A DNA stretch of 12,230 nucleotides from JBLHKS01 sp047620505. GTDB lineage: Bacteria > Verrucomicrobiota > Verrucomicrobiia > Verrucomicrobiales > DEV007. The DNA lies in contig JBLHKS010000210.1 of assembly GCA_047620505.1 (NCBI GenBank), positions 1-12,230 on the forward strand, in the 5' to 3' direction. Below the pieces are notes generated by a model. The model was not told where the DNA came from, searched no databases, and saw nothing but the letters and a program-made list of their open reading frames with translations. A program made the translations under genes and the position numbers. Positions 11,148 to 12,230 of this stretch are shown here, piece after piece (position 1 is the stretch's first letter; each line of letters starts with the position of its first letter).

Positions 11148-12230
11148 CAAAAACCGAATCAAATCCCGCAGGTCTTCTCGGCTGAGGCTCGATGTCAGTC
11201 CGGCAGGCATCAGCGTTCCGACATCGTCGCGTTTGGCAATGTCCTTCGTCTGAATCGGGACCGATTTCTGAGTGGCGATGTCGCGAAGCCAGAGCACGCC
11301 AGCTTCTTCGCGCTCGCGATAGCCGTTGTAAATCCGGCCGTCCTTCGTGCTGACGGTCACCGAAAAATATCCCTCCTTCAGCTGCCTATTCGGCCAGAGC
11401 ACGGACTCGATAAGGAGGTCCGGCGTCAGGCCCGCGCCGACCGTCGTCAAGTCCGGCCCTAACACTCCGCCTTTGCCCTTGATCGCATGGCAGGCGATGC
11501 AATTCAGGAGCTGCGATTCGTAGACTTTCAGGCCGTTTTCGACGTCTCCGGATTCGCGAACTTCCGTCAGCAGCTGCTGGACGAATTCGGCGCTGTAATC
11601 CGGCGCTCCTGCTTGAACGCCGAGCGCCTGGTTGATCACGGCCGTGAGCCCCGGCTCGTTTCGGCCCGCGCTACTGAGAGCCGTCGAAATCCAAGTCGCC
11701 GCTGTTTCCGAGATCTCCACGCTCATGAGGGCCCCTGCGAGGACGTCGCTGCCGCCTCGTCGACTCAGGAACGGGGCGAGGATCGCGTTGGCCTCCTCCT
11801 CGCTTCCGCAATCCTTCAAGAGCTCCGCCGCGAAACCGGATGCGAGCGCGAGCCCGGCGTTGGTTAGCGCTTCGGTCGCGAATCGCCGATGGAGCCGATT
11901 TGGATCAGTCGCTGCCGTTTTCGTTAGAAACTTGAGTCCGTTTTCGCGATCGAGCCGGAGGAAAGCGAAGAACGCGCGATGCCTGACGTGGTCCGCGGTT
12001 TCCGGCGTTTCGGCGAGTTCGCGGATCTGCTCGACGAACGCTTTCACTCCCCAGATTCCGGCGAGATGGATCGCTGCGGCTTGGACATCGGCGTCTTCGC
12101 TCTTCATCGCCTCTTTGAGCTGCTTCGCCGAATCGCCAGCCGGCTTAAGTTTGTGAGTAACGAATCGTTGGTGCAATGTCAGGAGCAAGTCGAGGTCGGT
12201 GGGCAGGTTTTCGATTGCGGTTTTCAGTGC
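11130..12230 (-). CDS. PVC-type heme-binding protein with HEAT repeats, C-terminal part (5' end outside window)
   Basis: The frame stays open to the window end; the TTG at 12188 is internal (codons for ALKTAIENLPTDLD precede it), so the N-terminus is missing. About 366 residues are visible. The first 200 are Ala/Leu-rich helical pairs of HEAT type (A-A-I-H-L-A-G-I-W-G, R-H-R-A-F-F-A-F-L-R-L, R-F-A-T-E-A-L). The C-terminal cytochrome c domain has heme motif C-I-A-C-H at nt 11501-11487, then G-K-G-G-V-L-G-P-D-L-T-T-V-G, W-P-N-R-Q-L-K-E-G-Y, D-G-R-I-Y-N-G and a probable axial Met in T-L-M-P-A-G-L. This is the PVC-type heme-binding C-terminus, normally behind a beta-propeller and HEAT region in proteins of about 900-1100 residues, so roughly a third is present. 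The protein is probably periplasmic or surface-bound; electron partner and substrate are unknown. It converges on the FecR gene with 13 nt between stop codons. Confidence 0.9.
   Translation of the reverse strand, partial: ALKTAIENLPTDLDLLLTLHQRFVTHKLKPAGDSAKQLKEAMKSEDADVQAAAIHLAGIWGVKAFVEQIRELAETPETADHVRHRAFFAFLRLDRENGLKFLTKTAATDPNRLHRRFATEALTNAGLALASGFAAELLKDCGSEEEANAILAPFLSRRGGSDVLAGALMSVEISETAATWISTALSSAGRNEPGLTAVINQALGVQAGAPDYSAEFVQQLLTEVRESGDVENGLKVYESQLLNCIACHAIKGKGGVLGPDLTTVGAGLTPDLLIESVLWPNRQLKEGYFSVTVSTKDGRIYNGYREREEAGVLWLRDIATQKSVPIQTKDIAKRDDVGTLMPAGLTSSLSREDLRDLIRFLSELRG

Overview
The window looks like chromosomal DNA from a PVC-superphylum bacterium, Verrucomicrobiota or Planctomycetota, with Verrucomicrobiota slightly favoured. 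The basis is a DUF1501 gene coupled to a planctomycete-type cytochrome gene (PSCyt1, DUF1549, DUF1553), a second gene ending in a PVC-type heme-binding domain, and an ECF sigma factor followed by a FecR-type protein. This is inference from gene families. No rRNA, tRNA, CRISPR array or complete insertion sequence was seen.

Layout. Positions 2-3821 (+) hold the 3' part of a DUF1501 gene overlapping a 986-residue secreted diheme PSD1 protein. An FkbM-type methyltransferase (3882-4475, +) follows and ends in a perfect 10-bp hairpin and a REP-like palindrome. Next is a small toxin-antitoxin operon (4622-5168, +) in toxin-first order, more AT-rich than its neighbours and with a likely operator at its start. 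Nested inverted repeats (5173-5244) separate it from a convergent three-gene minus-strand operon (8798 to 5252): a BON/OmpA-like peptidoglycan-binding protein, a small membrane coiled-coil protein, and a membrane-anchored protein with four tandem helix-hairpin-helix repeats. A divergent 286-bp regulatory region leads to an ECF sigma factor (9085-9642, +) and a FecR-like membrane protein (9662-11116, +). The window ends with the convergent 3' part of a HEAT-repeat/cytochrome c gene (11130-12230, -).

How the parts work together. The two cytochrome-type loci are probably secreted or periplasmic redox/catabolic functions typical of PVC bacteria. The sigma/FecR pair is probably a signalling unit that senses something outside the cytoplasmic membrane; the FecR protein carries an extra C-terminal beta-rich domain resembling one seen in exported surface proteins. 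The most interesting unit is the OmpA / small coiled-coil / 4xHhH operon. Positive-inside charges place the OmpA domain in the periplasm and the HhH array in the cytoplasm, so the operon could encode a trans-envelope link between the cell wall and nucleic acid. That function is a hypothesis.

Only one gene (PSD1) has a clear Shine-Dalgarno sequence, so several start sites are chosen on protein conservation alone.
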